Assembly (NCBI RefSeq): GCF_031426495.1
Contig: NZ_JANPLK010000043.1
Location: 75,596 to 139,595, forward strand
Direction of reading: 5' to 3'
DNA length: 64,000 bases
Origin: Gemmatimonas sp.
Lineage (GTDB): Bacteria > Gemmatimonadota > Gemmatimonadetes > Gemmatimonadales > Gemmatimonadaceae
A program made the translations under genes and the position numbers. The notes beneath the pieces were generated by a model. That model had not been told where the DNA came from, did no database searches, and saw only the letters and a list, made by a program, of their open reading frames with translations. Below are positions 15,534-24,053 of the stretch, in pieces. How positions within the stretch are numbered: the stretch's first letter is position 1; the number at the start of each line of letters is the position of its first letter.

Positions 15534-16319
15534 TCAAAAGAACGCAGCGCCGGCACGCGCGGCGAGAATGGTCGCGGGATCGTCGCTGATGATCCCCTGC
15601 ACACCGTGCGACCAGAGCTGTGTGGCCTTCACGGCATCGTTCACCGTCCACACGTGAGTGACCACGCGTGCGTGGCGCACGGCTCGGGCGATCGCGCTAA
15701 TCGGTAACGGGACGCCGTTATACGTGGGCGGGATGCAGAGCGCCTGATACCAGGGTGACGGTATCCGACGCCGAAGCAGCGACGGCCACAGCAGTCGCGC
15801 CACGTCAGGCGTACTCGCGCCGAGAGCGAAGCCCTGTCCGCGCAGCGGCTGGGTGCTTGCAGATTCGAAGCCGGCCACAATCACGCGTTTCTGGAGGCCA
15901 TGTCGGGTAATCGCAGCGAGCAGCGCGGCCGACGCGGCCGGCGTCTTCAGCTCCACGATCAGCGGCAGCGTACTCGGCAACGCCTCGACCACGTCGTCAA
16001 ACGAGGGAATCACGACGCCGCGATCACGCCACGGAAAGCTGCGCCCACCGTCCACGGTGAAGCGCGCTCCGGCGTCGTGCGCACGGAGCGTGGCGAACGT
16101 CTGGGTCGCGACCGCGCCACTCCCACTGGTGGTCCGGTCGATCGTCAGGTCGTGCATGAGGAGCAACACGCCGTCGCTCGAGACCTGTACATCGAACTCG
16201 ACGGCATCCACCCCAAGCACCACGGCCTCTTGCAACGACTCGAGTGTGTTCTCCGGTGCGTGCGCGCGGTTGCCTCGATGTCCGATCACCGGACGGGCGT
16301 TCTGGTCAAGCAAGATCAT
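15534..16319 (-). CDS. Glycerophosphodiester phosphodiesterase
   Basis: A 261-residue GDPD-family TIM-barrel enzyme. The active-site motifs are HRGNRAHAPENT (His14/Arg15, Glu23/Asn24), VEFDVQ with metal-binding Glu and Asp, and LMHDLTIDRTT with the second catalytic His. IVELK and the C-terminal THVWTVND segment are also typical. It hydrolyses glycerophosphodiesters to glycerol-3-phosphate and an alcohol. No signal peptide is visible, so it is likely cytoplasmic (UgpQ-like). It is convergent with nothing and follows the TonB receptor gene beyond a strong hairpin. TATCTT lies 5 nt before the ATG and there is no Shine-Dalgarno. Confidence 0.92.
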   Translation of the reverse strand: MILLDQNARPVIGHRGNRAHAPENTLESLQEAVVLGVDAVEFDVQVSSDGVLLLMHDLTIDRTTSGSGAVATQTFATLRAHDAGARFTVDGGRSFPWRDRGVVIPSFDDVVEALPSTLPLIVELKTPAASAALLAAITRHGLQKRVIVAGFESASTQPLRGQGFALGASTPDVARLLWPSLLRRRIPSPWYQALCIPPTYNGVPLPISAIARAVRHARVVTHVWTVNDAVKATQLWSHGVQGIISDDPATILAARAGAAFF

Positions 16320-16324
16320 GGTGC

Positions 16325-16330
16325 AAGATA
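16325..16330 (-). promoter_or_regulatory. Possible -10 element of the GDPD gene (leaderless)
   Basis: TATCTT on the minus strand ends 5 nt before the ATG, just after the terminator hairpin of the upstream receptor gene. The -35 position falls in the GC-rich hairpin and shows no consensus. Confidence 0.35.
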
Positions 16331-16340
16331 ACGCGAATGC

Positions 16341-16377
16341 ACGAGGGGGCGGCGCACGCTGTGCACCGCCCCCTCGT
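16341..16377 (-). terminator. Strong hairpin after the TonB receptor gene
   Basis: A 17-position stem (16341-16357 with 16361-16377) with one mismatch and a 3-nt loop, very GC-rich, sits 60 nt past the receptor stop. There is no T-tract on the minus strand, so it may act as an mRNA 3' stabiliser or with Rho. Confidence 0.6.
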
Positions 16378-16436
16378 CAACTCCGCGCTGTCACGGTCGT
16401 GCACCGGGCGCGTTCCGCACCCGGTGCCGCGCCGGA

Positions 16437-19403
16437 TCAGAAGGAGTACTGCAGACGTGTCATGATCAAGCGACCCGTCTCCGGCACGCCCGGGAAGGTG
16501 CGGATGCGATTGTCGAACATATTCTGCGCGTTGAGCGACCACATGAGCTTTTGGCTGCCGAGGTCGAAGCGCTTGGAGACCTGCGCGTCCATCGTGAGCG
16601 CCTCGGGCACATTCTCGTAGCAGAACGTACCGGCAGGCGCCGGGCTGCAGCGATTGGCACCACCCGACGCATTCGCCACGGCGCCGGTCTGACCAGCGGC
16701 GATCGGGAAGGCGAAGTTCGTGGTGTAGTAGCTCGAGTTTACGGGATACGCCTCGTTGTAGCGAGTGCGGAGCTCAAAGCCCAATCCGTTCTCATCGTTC
16801 CGATACCGGACGCCGAGCGAACCACGAGAGTTCGGCGAGTTCGACATCAGCGGCAGGTTGTTTCCACCCGGGACGCTGCGGAAGATATTCTGGCTCTGCC
16901 AGCTGTAGGACAGGTCCACCGTGACGCGATCGGTTGCCGAGATGTCGGTGGCGAGGTCGAGACCGCGCACCCAGATCGACTTGCCGACGCTGGAGTACGT
17001 GAGGTAGAGATCCGTGCTCGTGCTAGTGGCGTTGTCGAAGGTCACGACGCCCAACGGCGCCGGAGCAAAGCTACGACCGAGGCTCGGGCCGAGCGCGGCA
17101 CCGATGCCAGTTGCCAGCGCGGTGGCGTTGCCGACGCCGAGTCCTGCCGCCTGTTGAAGCGCGGTTGTCAAGTACGATGTCGTCTGGCCGGAGATGTACC
17201 CCTTGAGCTGCGTCGTATCGCCAAAGAAGACGTTCGGTGTGGCGATCGCGGACGCCGTACCGACGTCACCACGCTCCTGCCCCCAGAAGGAAAGGTCGAA
17301 GCCGATGCGGCTGCCGACACGACCCTTGTAGCCCACTTCGAAGGTGTTGTTGAACGAGGCCCGCAGCGGATCGATGTCGGCCACTTGCGCCGCCTGCAGC
17401 GGGGTCGACGTGCCGATAATCGAGAGTCGCGTGCTCAACTCGGCGGACGTCGGCGCACGCGTCGCGAGGTGCTGAATGAGACCCGTCGCCAGTCCGGGGG
17501 CTAGCGCCGCCGCCTGCTGCGCGGAGAAGCCGCCCAACTGCAGTGCGCCGGCGATGCCGGCGGTGACGCTCGGGTTGAGCGCGCCAGCGTTGGCACCGAT
17601 GAGCGGGCCGAACGCCGCCGCCGCGTTGGCACCGACGAACTGACCACCGCCGGCAAGACGCGACTTCATGCACAGGCCGGACGCGGCGCTGCTGGTGCAA
17701 TCACGGCGAAACTGGAAGCCTTCCTTCGGCGGATTGCCACGAGCGCGGACGTCGAAGCCAGAGCCGCCCACGTTGGGCGCGGCGAGCAAGTCGAGGAAGA
17801 AGGAGAAGTTGGCCGGCGTGGAGAACGCGCGGTTGTACGTGAAGCGCAGGTTCTGATTCGGCGTGGGGCGGAAGATCAGGGCCGCACGCGGCGAGAAGAA
17901 CTGTCCTTCGATCACGTTGTTCGCATCACCGCGGGCCGCGAGCAACAGTTCGATCTTCTCGGTCGGCTTCGTGGAAGACTGAATGTACGCGCCGTACTCC
18001 GTGACGTTGTCAACGTCTTCGTTCGAACCGTTGGTCGTGTTGCCGGTTTGCGGATTCGTCCAGATGTAATCGAGACCATAGGTGAAGCTCTGCTTCTTGC
18101 CGAGATCAAGGCCGTGCTGGAGCTGTGCGGCCACGACGCGCGACTTGTCGACGATCGGCTGCCCAGATCCGAGGAGGAACGTGCCCCGGTCGTCCATCGC
18201 ATTCTTGTTGCCGGCGTCGCTGGCGTTGATGAACGCCTGCGCGAAGAGGCGATTCCAGCGGAAACGCTGCTGGAGATTCGTGTACGACCAGTTCTTGATC
18301 TGCGCCGTGCCGTTGGTGCCGGTGAGTTCGAGACCGCTGCCGATCTTCGTGTAACCGAGCGTCGTGATGGCTTCCATGCCCTCACGGGGTCGCAGATCGA
18401 GGCGTGCCTCGCCGGTGAAGCGCTGCAGATCGAAGTCACGCTGGCTCGCCTTTCCGCGACGCGACTCAGGAACGACCAGCGAGGTGCTGAAGATCTTCGG
18501 CTCCTTCAGGTCGTTATACTCCCAGTCCTTACCCTGCATATACTCGCCCGACACCTTGTACGCCGCCTTGTCACTCAGCTTGCCGGCGTGACGCAGTCCC
18601 GTGCGGATGATCGAGCGCTCGCCGCCGTCCACGCTGATCGTGGTGCCCTGCGAGGCGAACGGCGACTTGGTGATGATATGGAGCACGCCGTTCGAGCTGT
18701 TCGGTCCGTAGAGGGCCGACGCAGGTCCGAGCAGGATCTCCATCCGGTCGATGTCTTCGTTGGTGCCGGTGAATAGGAACGGCACGTTCACGCGCAACGA
18801 CGGAACGCCGGCAAAACGATAGTCCTGCAGCATCAGCATGCTGCCACTGAACGCGTTGTTGAAGCCGCGCGCCACGACGTTCGACTGGGCGAGACCACCG
18901 CGGCTCACATCCACGCCGGGGCTCGAACGCAGGTGATCGGTCACCGTGACCACCGGGCGCTCCGCGATCTGCTCACTGGACACGACAGAAATCTGCGCCG
19001 GCGCATCGAGCACCTTTTCCGGACGGCTGCGACTCGCCGTGACGACGGTCTGGTCGAGCGTGGTCGTGCGCGCGGTCATCGCAATGGTGAGCACGGCGCC
19101 GGGCCGCACACTGGCCGAGCTCTTCGGCGCAAAACCGAGCACGTTCACACTTACCGTATACGTGCCATCGGGAAGATTCACGATGCGGAATGCACCATCA
19201 GCGCCGCTGACGGCACCGTAGGTCATGCCGCCCGCCGCAGTGGCTTTGACGGCAGCGTTCTCGATCGGGCGCCCGCTCTCGGCGTTGGTCACTTTGCCGG
19301 TAATCGCGCCGGATTGGGCCGCTAGCCCACCGGCGACCACAGGCAGCGCGCCGAGTGCGAGCAGGGTCGCAGTCAGTACTTGTCGAACTCGAAGAAAAAA
19401 CAT
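16437..19403 (-). CDS. TonB-dependent outer-membrane receptor with carboxypeptidase-regulatory domain
   Basis: A 988-residue protein: signal peptide (1-29, ending GGLAAQ), a CarboxypepD_reg-like beta-sandwich (about 31-110), a plug domain (about 120-235, with QTVVTASRSRPEKVLDAPAQ resembling a TonB-box region) and a 22-strand-type barrel ending in a terminal aromatic residue (LQYSF). It would take up a ligand across the outer membrane using TonB energy; the ligand is unknown and no substrate-specific partner is adjacent. Two Ala/Gly/Leu-rich inserts (about 595-655 and 755-795) sit in predicted extracellular loops and are unusual for barrel loops. GAGG lies 6-10 nt before the ATG. Transcribed alone between a candidate promoter and a strong hairpin. 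Confidence 0.9.
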   Translation of the reverse strand: MFFLRVRQVLTATLLALGALPVVAGGLAAQSGAITGKVTNAESGRPIENAAVKATAAGGMTYGAVSGADGAFRIVNLPDGTYTVSVNVLGFAPKSSASVRPGAVLTIAMTARTTTLDQTVVTASRSRPEKVLDAPAQISVVSSEQIAERPVVTVTDHLRSSPGVDVSRGGLAQSNVVARGFNNAFSGSMLMLQDYRFAGVPSLRVNVPFLFTGTNEDIDRMEILLGPASALYGPNSSNGVLHIITKSPFASQGTTISVDGGERSIIRTGLRHAGKLSDKAAYKVSGEYMQGKDWEYNDLKEPKIFSTSLVVPESRRGKASQRDFDLQRFTGEARLDLRPREGMEAITTLGYTKIGSGLELTGTNGTAQIKNWSYTNLQQRFRWNRLFAQAFINASDAGNKNAMDDRGTFLLGSGQPIVDKSRVVAAQLQHGLDLGKKQSFTYGLDYIWTNPQTGNTTNGSNEDVDNVTEYGAYIQSSTKPTEKIELLLAARGDANNVIEGQFFSPRAALIFRPTPNQNLRFTYNRAFSTPANFSFFLDLLAAPNVGGSGFDVRARGNPPKEGFQFRRDCTSSAASGLCMKSRLAGGGQFVGANAAAAFGPLIGANAGALNPSVTAGIAGALQLGGFSAQQAAALAPGLATGLIQHLATRAPTSAELSTRLSIIGTSTPLQAAQVADIDPLRASFNNTFEVGYKGRVGSRIGFDLSFWGQERGDVGTASAIATPNVFFGDTTQLKGYISGQTTSYLTTALQQAAGLGVGNATALATGIGAALGPSLGRSFAPAPLGVVTFDNATSTSTDLYLTYSSVGKSIWVRGLDLATDISATDRVTVDLSYSWQSQNIFRSVPGGNNLPLMSNSPNSRGSLGVRYRNDENGLGFELRTRYNEAYPVNSSYYTTNFAFPIAAGQTGAVANASGGANRCSPAPAGTFCYENVPEALTMDAQVSKRFDLGSQKLMWSLNAQNMFDNRIRTFPGVPETGRLIMTRLQYSF

Positions 19404-19487
19404 CTAACACCTCGGGAGGGAGGAAAAACGTCGAGGTCCAGCGGCCCGCGGGAAGGAGAGCGGGAAGAGGAGGGACGAGCCGTCTCT

Positions 19488-19516
19488 ATGTTCGCCGGAC
19501 TGTTGCACGCCGTCAA
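19488..19516 (-). promoter_or_regulatory. Weak candidate promoter of the TonB receptor gene
   Basis: TTGACG (19511-19516) is a good -35. The hexamer 17 nt downstream is only GAACAT (19488-19493), a poor -10. A second TTGACT occurs at 19531-19536. The 150-nt gap to ftsK holds no gene. Confidence 0.3.
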
Positions 19517-19553
19517 TACGCAGTGACGAGAGTCAACGGAGAATTTGATGAAG

Positions 19554-21893
19554 TCAGGAACCGCAGATGCGGTCCAAATCCTGAACGCCCACCAGCACAT
19601 CGCGCGGGCGCGCGGCGCCTTCGGACGGCGCCAGCACGCCGGCCGCTTCGAGCTGATCGATGATACGGGCGGCGCGTCCGTATCCGATCTTCAGCCGTCG
19701 CTGCAATAGCGACGTTGATCCCTGGCGATGCTGGATCACGACTTCCGCCGCTTCACGGAAGCGCGCATCCCGGTCGTCGGAGGAGCGATCGCCATCGTCA
19801 TCGTCACCGCCGTCGCCCTTCGCTTCGAGCGCACGCACGGTTTCTAGAATATCGGGTTCCGCCATGATGCCTTCACCAGCCTCATGACGGGCGCGGGCAT
19901 CCTCATACCATTTGAGCAGTCGCTCGGTATCCTCACTGGAGAGATATGCCCCCTGGAGCCGCGCCGGTTCCGACTTGCCCGGCGGGATGAACAGCATGTC
20001 GCCGTTGCCAAGCAGCGCTTCGGCCCCCGCGCCATCGATGATCGTACGGCTGTCCACTTGCGACGCCACACGAAACGCGATCCGGCACGGAAAATTCGCC
20101 TTGATGAGGCCAGTAATCACGTTCACGCTCGGTCGCTGCGTGGCCAGAATCAGGTGAATGCCGATCGCGCGCGCCTTCTGCGCCAACATCGCGATCGGCG
20201 TTTCGACTTCGCCCTGCACCGTCATCATGAGGTCGGCCATTTCGTCGATCACCACGACGATATACGGCAAGACACCACCGGAATACGTCCGATCCTCGAA
20301 GGCCACTTCGAGATTGCGCGGCTTCTGCACGGGTGCGCCTTCACCGTCAGCATGCTGCTGAACGCGGCGATTGAACTCCTGTAGGTTGCGGCACGCATTC
20401 GCTTCGAGCAATCGGTAACGGTCCTGCATCTCCATCACGGCCCACTTCAACACCGACGCCGCGTCACGGTTGTCGGTGATCACTTTGTGTCGCAGGTGCG
20501 GCAGTGTGTTGTATACGCTGAGTTCGACCATCTTGGGATCGACCATCAGAAATCGCAGCGTACGTGGCGTGTGCCGATACGCGAGACTCGTGATGATCGT
20601 GTTCACGCACACCGACTTTCCGGAGCCCGTGGCGCCAGCGATGAGCAAGTGCGGCATCTTCGCCAAGTCGGCGATCACGGCGCGTCCTTCGAGATCCTTG
20701 CCCAGCGCGATCGGAAGCGCTGCGCGCATCTGACGAAATTCTGCCGACTCGAGCACTTCGCGCAGCACCACCATTTCCGGCGACGGGTTGGGCACTTCCA
20801 CACCGACCGCGCCACGCCCCGGAATGGGTGCCACGATGCGAATGCTCGGCGCCCGCATCGCCAAGGCCAGATCATCGGCCAACGCCGCGATCTGCCGCAC
20901 CTTCACGCCGGGGGCCGGCTCGATTTCGAATTGCGTAACCGTCGGTCCTGTCGTCCGCCCCACCAGCTCGCCGTCCACTTTGAACGTGCGAAGCGTCGCC
21001 ATCAGCTTCTCACCCGCCAAGTCCAGCTCGCGTTTGCCGGCATCGGCATTGCGGGCAGGCGCGGCGGTAAGCAGATCGGTGGGCGGCAAGTTGTCGCTGA
21101 AGGGCGACGGCTCCGACGACGCGTCGAGGGCCGCCTCGACCGCGGCGGGAGGACGGGCCGTTTCCTTCGCGTTCCTCTTCGATTTCGCGCCGTCGCGACC
21201 GGCCTCAGGCGCGAACCGGGCATCCGGCTTCTCGAGTGCGAGGACGTCCCGCGCCAGCACGGGGTCGATCGCCGGCAGCTCCTCGGGTTCCGGCTCGAGC
21301 TGCTGGGCCAGTGTGCGGCGCTTGCGGCCGGTCGCGATCGCACGGTCAACCGTCGGCGCTTCGTCTGCCCCGTTCGCATCGGCGCCGCGTCCGGGGCCGA
21401 GCAGCATGCGGATCGGATTCCAACGCAGGGTCGCCACCGTGAGCACACTCGTGGCCAGCAAAAAGAACACCCATGCACCGGCCGAGCCGAGTCCTTTGCG
21501 CAGGTAGTGCGCAACAAAGCTGCCCCAGAGTCCGGAGCTATCCGACGCCGACGGTTCGCCGCCAAGCGCGAGACCGATCGCTACTGGCACCAGAGTGACC
21601 GTGCCCGCGAAGAGCACGCCCCAATCGCTCGCGTCGTCGGCACGCGCGATCCGCCCGAAGAGTGTGAGCGCGACCACCAAGCACCCCAGCGCGACGATCG
21701 CCGCTCCCGGAATCCCGACGGTGCTCACCAGCGCGCAGCGCGCCCACGTTCCGGCCGGCCCGAACACGCCGGTCGCCTCGAGGCACAACTGGCCGGCATC
21801 GGGTGCATTAAAGATCAATGCACCGGTGAGAAACACCGCAAGCAGCGTCAGCGCGATCGCCGAGAGCTCCCGACGCAGCACAGCGGGTTCCAT
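19554..21893 (-). CDS. ftsK: DNA translocase FtsK (SpoIIIE family)
   Basis: A 779-residue protein: four membrane helices in the first 155 residues, a charged/Pro-rich linker (about 165-290), alpha/beta motor domains with Walker A GATGSGKS (420-427) and Walker B VVVIDEMADLMM, and a C-terminal winged-helix gamma domain (about 715-779, LLQRRLKIGYGRAARIIDQLEAAG) that reads KOPS-like polar sequences. It pumps chromosome termini through the septum and activates XerCD. The start ATG at 21893 is 2 nt after the comB stop. The N-terminal part and linker are short relative to E. coli FtsK but ordinary for most bacteria. Last gene of the run that begins with the TPR protein. Confidence 0.95.
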   Translation of the reverse strand: MEPAVLRRELSAIALTLLAVFLTGALIFNAPDAGQLCLEATGVFGPAGTWARCALVSTVGIPGAAIVALGCLVVALTLFGRIARADDASDWGVLFAGTVTLVPVAIGLALGGEPSASDSSGLWGSFVAHYLRKGLGSAGAWVFFLLATSVLTVATLRWNPIRMLLGPGRGADANGADEAPTVDRAIATGRKRRTLAQQLEPEPEELPAIDPVLARDVLALEKPDARFAPEAGRDGAKSKRNAKETARPPAAVEAALDASSEPSPFSDNLPPTDLLTAAPARNADAGKRELDLAGEKLMATLRTFKVDGELVGRTTGPTVTQFEIEPAPGVKVRQIAALADDLALAMRAPSIRIVAPIPGRGAVGVEVPNPSPEMVVLREVLESAEFRQMRAALPIALGKDLEGRAVIADLAKMPHLLIAGATGSGKSVCVNTIITSLAYRHTPRTLRFLMVDPKMVELSVYNTLPHLRHKVITDNRDAASVLKWAVMEMQDRYRLLEANACRNLQEFNRRVQQHADGEGAPVQKPRNLEVAFEDRTYSGGVLPYIVVVIDEMADLMMTVQGEVETPIAMLAQKARAIGIHLILATQRPSVNVITGLIKANFPCRIAFRVASQVDSRTIIDGAGAEALLGNGDMLFIPPGKSEPARLQGAYLSSEDTERLLKWYEDARARHEAGEGIMAEPDILETVRALEAKGDGGDDDDGDRSSDDRDARFREAAEVVIQHRQGSTSLLQRRLKIGYGRAARIIDQLEAAGVLAPSEGAARPRDVLVGVQDLDRICGS

Positions 21894-21895
21894 GC

Positions 21896-22645
21896 CTAGT
21901 GATCCGCGCGAGTCGCGGGCTCGAGCTGAAGCTGTCGATCGTGGTATAGCACTGACCGATGGAAGCGATCGAGCGTCAGGCACATCTCCACATCGCGCTC
22001 GAAGCCAGCGGCAACCAACGACCTCGCGTGACCGGCTTCGAGCGCCACCGATGCCACTCCTCCCTGAAACGGCCGTTCCGCCATTTCCGCCACGCGCGCA
22101 CCATCGCCCCGCGTGACGCGCTCGACCCCGGCGGTAATGCCGCGCACGAGCCGTCCGGCGCAGACGACGTCCTCGAGCGCCACGTGCCGCTCATGGCCAG
22201 CGCAGATGATCGTGACATCCCCGCCGTGTTCGATCGCCGACCGCACCGACGCCACGGTGGCGGTCACATTCACGAACGCGGCGAAGTAGCAGGCGCGCGC
22301 CCCGTGTGACGCGGCTAACGCCATTGTGCCGTTGGTCGTCGTATAGAGAATCGTCCGTCCTTCGACCGATGCCGGTGTATACTCGGCGGGAGAATTGCCC
22401 AGATCGAAGCCATCGATCTTCACCATGCGCCGCTCACCCGCCAGTTGAACCTCGCCCCGCGCGTACGCCTTCGCCCGCGATGCCGTTTCGTCGACGGTCT
22501 CGAACGGGATCACAGCGCGCGCCCCCGCATCGAGCGCCGCGGCCACAGTGGTGGCCGCGCGCAGCACGTCAATGACCACGACGATACGATCCGCCACCTC
22601 GGCGGGCGCAACTTGCGCCTCGCCGAGCAGCACATCGATGCGCAC
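21896..22645 (-). CDS. comB: 2-phosphosulfolactate phosphatase family protein (ComB)
   Basis: A 249-residue ComB-fold protein. It shows the family's opening (RIDVLLGEAQVAP), VVIDVLRAATTVAAAL near the N-terminus, GFDLGNSPAEYT, LYTTTNGTMAL and CAGHERHVALEDVVCAGRLV with the conserved Glu/Asp of the Mg site. In methanogens ComB hydrolyses 2-phosphosulfolactate to sulfolactate in coenzyme M synthesis; in bacteria that lack CoM it is linked to sulfolactate or is unassigned. The start is GTG at 22645, one base overlapping the accC stop (TAGTG), and it is followed 2 nt later by ftsK. No comA or comC homologue is in the window, so the substrate here is uncertain. Confidence 0.88.
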   Translation of the reverse strand: MRIDVLLGEAQVAPAEVADRIVVVIDVLRAATTVAAALDAGARAVIPFETVDETASRAKAYARGEVQLAGERRMVKIDGFDLGNSPAEYTPASVEGRTILYTTTNGTMALAASHGARACYFAAFVNVTATVASVRSAIEHGGDVTIICAGHERHVALEDVVCAGRLVRGITAGVERVTRGDGARVAEMAERPFQGGVASVALEAGHARSLVAAGFERDVEMCLTLDRFHRSVLYHDRQLQLEPATRADH

Positions 22646-24003
22646 TATGTCGGTTCCTTGAGCAGATCGGTCCCTTCCAACTCGAGCCACTTGGTGTGCA
22701 CCTTGCCGGCCTTAAAGGCAGGATGCTGCATGACGCGGGCGAGGAAGGGCATGGTGGTCTTCACCCCTTCGATCACGAAGCTCTCGAGTGCGATCTGCAT
22801 GCGCTTGAGCGCCTCTTCGCGCGTGTTGCCCTGCACGATGAGCTTGGCGATCATCGAATCGTAGTACGGCGGCACGGTGTAGCCCGCGTAGGCATGGGTG
22901 TCGACGCGCACGCCGGGGCCGCCAGGTTGATGGAAGACCTCCAACTTGCCGGGCGACGGCTGGAAATTGCGGGCTGGATCCTCGGCATTGACGCGGCACT
23001 CGATCACGTGACCGCGAAACGCGGGCGTCTCGAGGATCGACAAGGGAAGCCCCGACGCCACACGAATCTGCTCCTTCACGAGATCGACGCCCGTGAGCAT
23101 TTCGGTCACGGGATGCTCGACCTGGATGCGCGTGTTCATTTCCATGAAAAAGAATGAACCGTCTTCGTCGAGTAGCATTTCCACGGTGCCCGCGCCGACA
23201 TAGTTGATCGCCTTCGCGCCCCGCACGGCCGCCTCGCCCATCTTCTCGCGCAGTTCCGGCGTCATCACGGGACACGGCGCTTCCTCGATCAGCTTCTGGT
23301 GACGACGCTGCACCGAGCAATCGCGTTCGCCCAGGTGAATGACATTGCCGTGCATATCGCCCATCACCTGAAATTCGACGTGCCGAGGACGCTCGAGAAA
23401 CTTCTCGACATACACGTCGCCGTTGCCAAACGCGGAGAGCGCTTCAGAGCGGGCAAGCTGGAAGGAACGCAGGAAGTCATCAGGATCGCGTGCGACACGC
23501 ATTCCCTTACCACCGCCGCCAGCGGCGGCCTTGATGATGACCGGGAAGCCGATGCCGCGAGCGAACTCCAGCGCCTCCTCGGGATCGTCGACCGGTCCCG
23601 GCGATCCCGGCACGATCGGCACCCCGCACTCGGCCATCGCCCGACGAGCCGAGGCCTTGTCGCCCATCACGCGAATCTGCTCCGGCGTGGGGCCGATGAA
23701 GGCAATACCCGAGGCGCGGCAGGTTTCGGCGAACTCCGCATTTTCCGCGAGAAAGCCGTAGCCTGGATGGATCGCGTCGGCGCCGGTGATTTCGGCGGCC
23801 GCGATCAGTCGCGGGATTTTGAGGTAGGAATCGCGACCCGGTGGGGGTCCGATACAGACATCATCGTCGGCGAAGCGCACGTGCAGCGACTCGCGGTCAG
23901 CCTCGGAGTACACGGCGACCGTCTGAATTTCGAGTTCACGGCAAGCGCGAATGACACGGAGAGCGATTTCGCCGCGGTTGGCGATCAGGACCTTTTTGAA
24001 CAT
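22645..24003 (-). CDS. accC: Acetyl-CoA carboxylase, biotin carboxylase subunit
   Basis: A 452-residue ATP-grasp enzyme of standard length. It opens with KKVLIANRGEIALRVIRAC, has the glycine-rich ATP loop AAGGGGKGM (about 163-171), ERDCSVQRRHQK, FFFMEMNTRIQVEHPVTE with metal-binding Glu and Asn, and the C-terminal barrel-sandwich cap. It carboxylates biotin on AccB using ATP and bicarbonate, the first half of malonyl-CoA synthesis. The ATG at 24003 starts the conserved region; a Shine-Dalgarno is not evident. It is separated from its partner accB by pilT. A carboxylase subunit for another acyl-CoA is possible but less likely given accB nearby. Confidence 0.95.
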   Translation of the reverse strand: MFKKVLIANRGEIALRVIRACRELEIQTVAVYSEADRESLHVRFADDDVCIGPPPGRDSYLKIPRLIAAAEITGADAIHPGYGFLAENAEFAETCRASGIAFIGPTPEQIRVMGDKASARRAMAECGVPIVPGSPGPVDDPEEALEFARGIGFPVIIKAAAGGGGKGMRVARDPDDFLRSFQLARSEALSAFGNGDVYVEKFLERPRHVEFQVMGDMHGNVIHLGERDCSVQRRHQKLIEEAPCPVMTPELREKMGEAAVRGAKAINYVGAGTVEMLLDEDGSFFFMEMNTRIQVEHPVTEMLTGVDLVKEQIRVASGLPLSILETPAFRGHVIECRVNAEDPARNFQPSPGKLEVFHQPGGPGVRVDTHAYAGYTVPPYYDSMIAKLIVQGNTREEALKRMQIALESFVIEGVKTTMPFLARVMQHPAFKAGKVHTKWLELEGTDLLKEPT

Positions 24004-24053
24004 GCCGTATGGTGGCAGGCTCAAAGCCCTGCCGCCAGTCCCGCGGCCGCCAA

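Noticed and set aside
20487..21899. 470-codon open frame on the plus strand opposite ftsK
   Set aside because: Antisense to the well-supported ftsK motor gene. Composition (Arg, Gln, His-rich) is that of a shadow frame.
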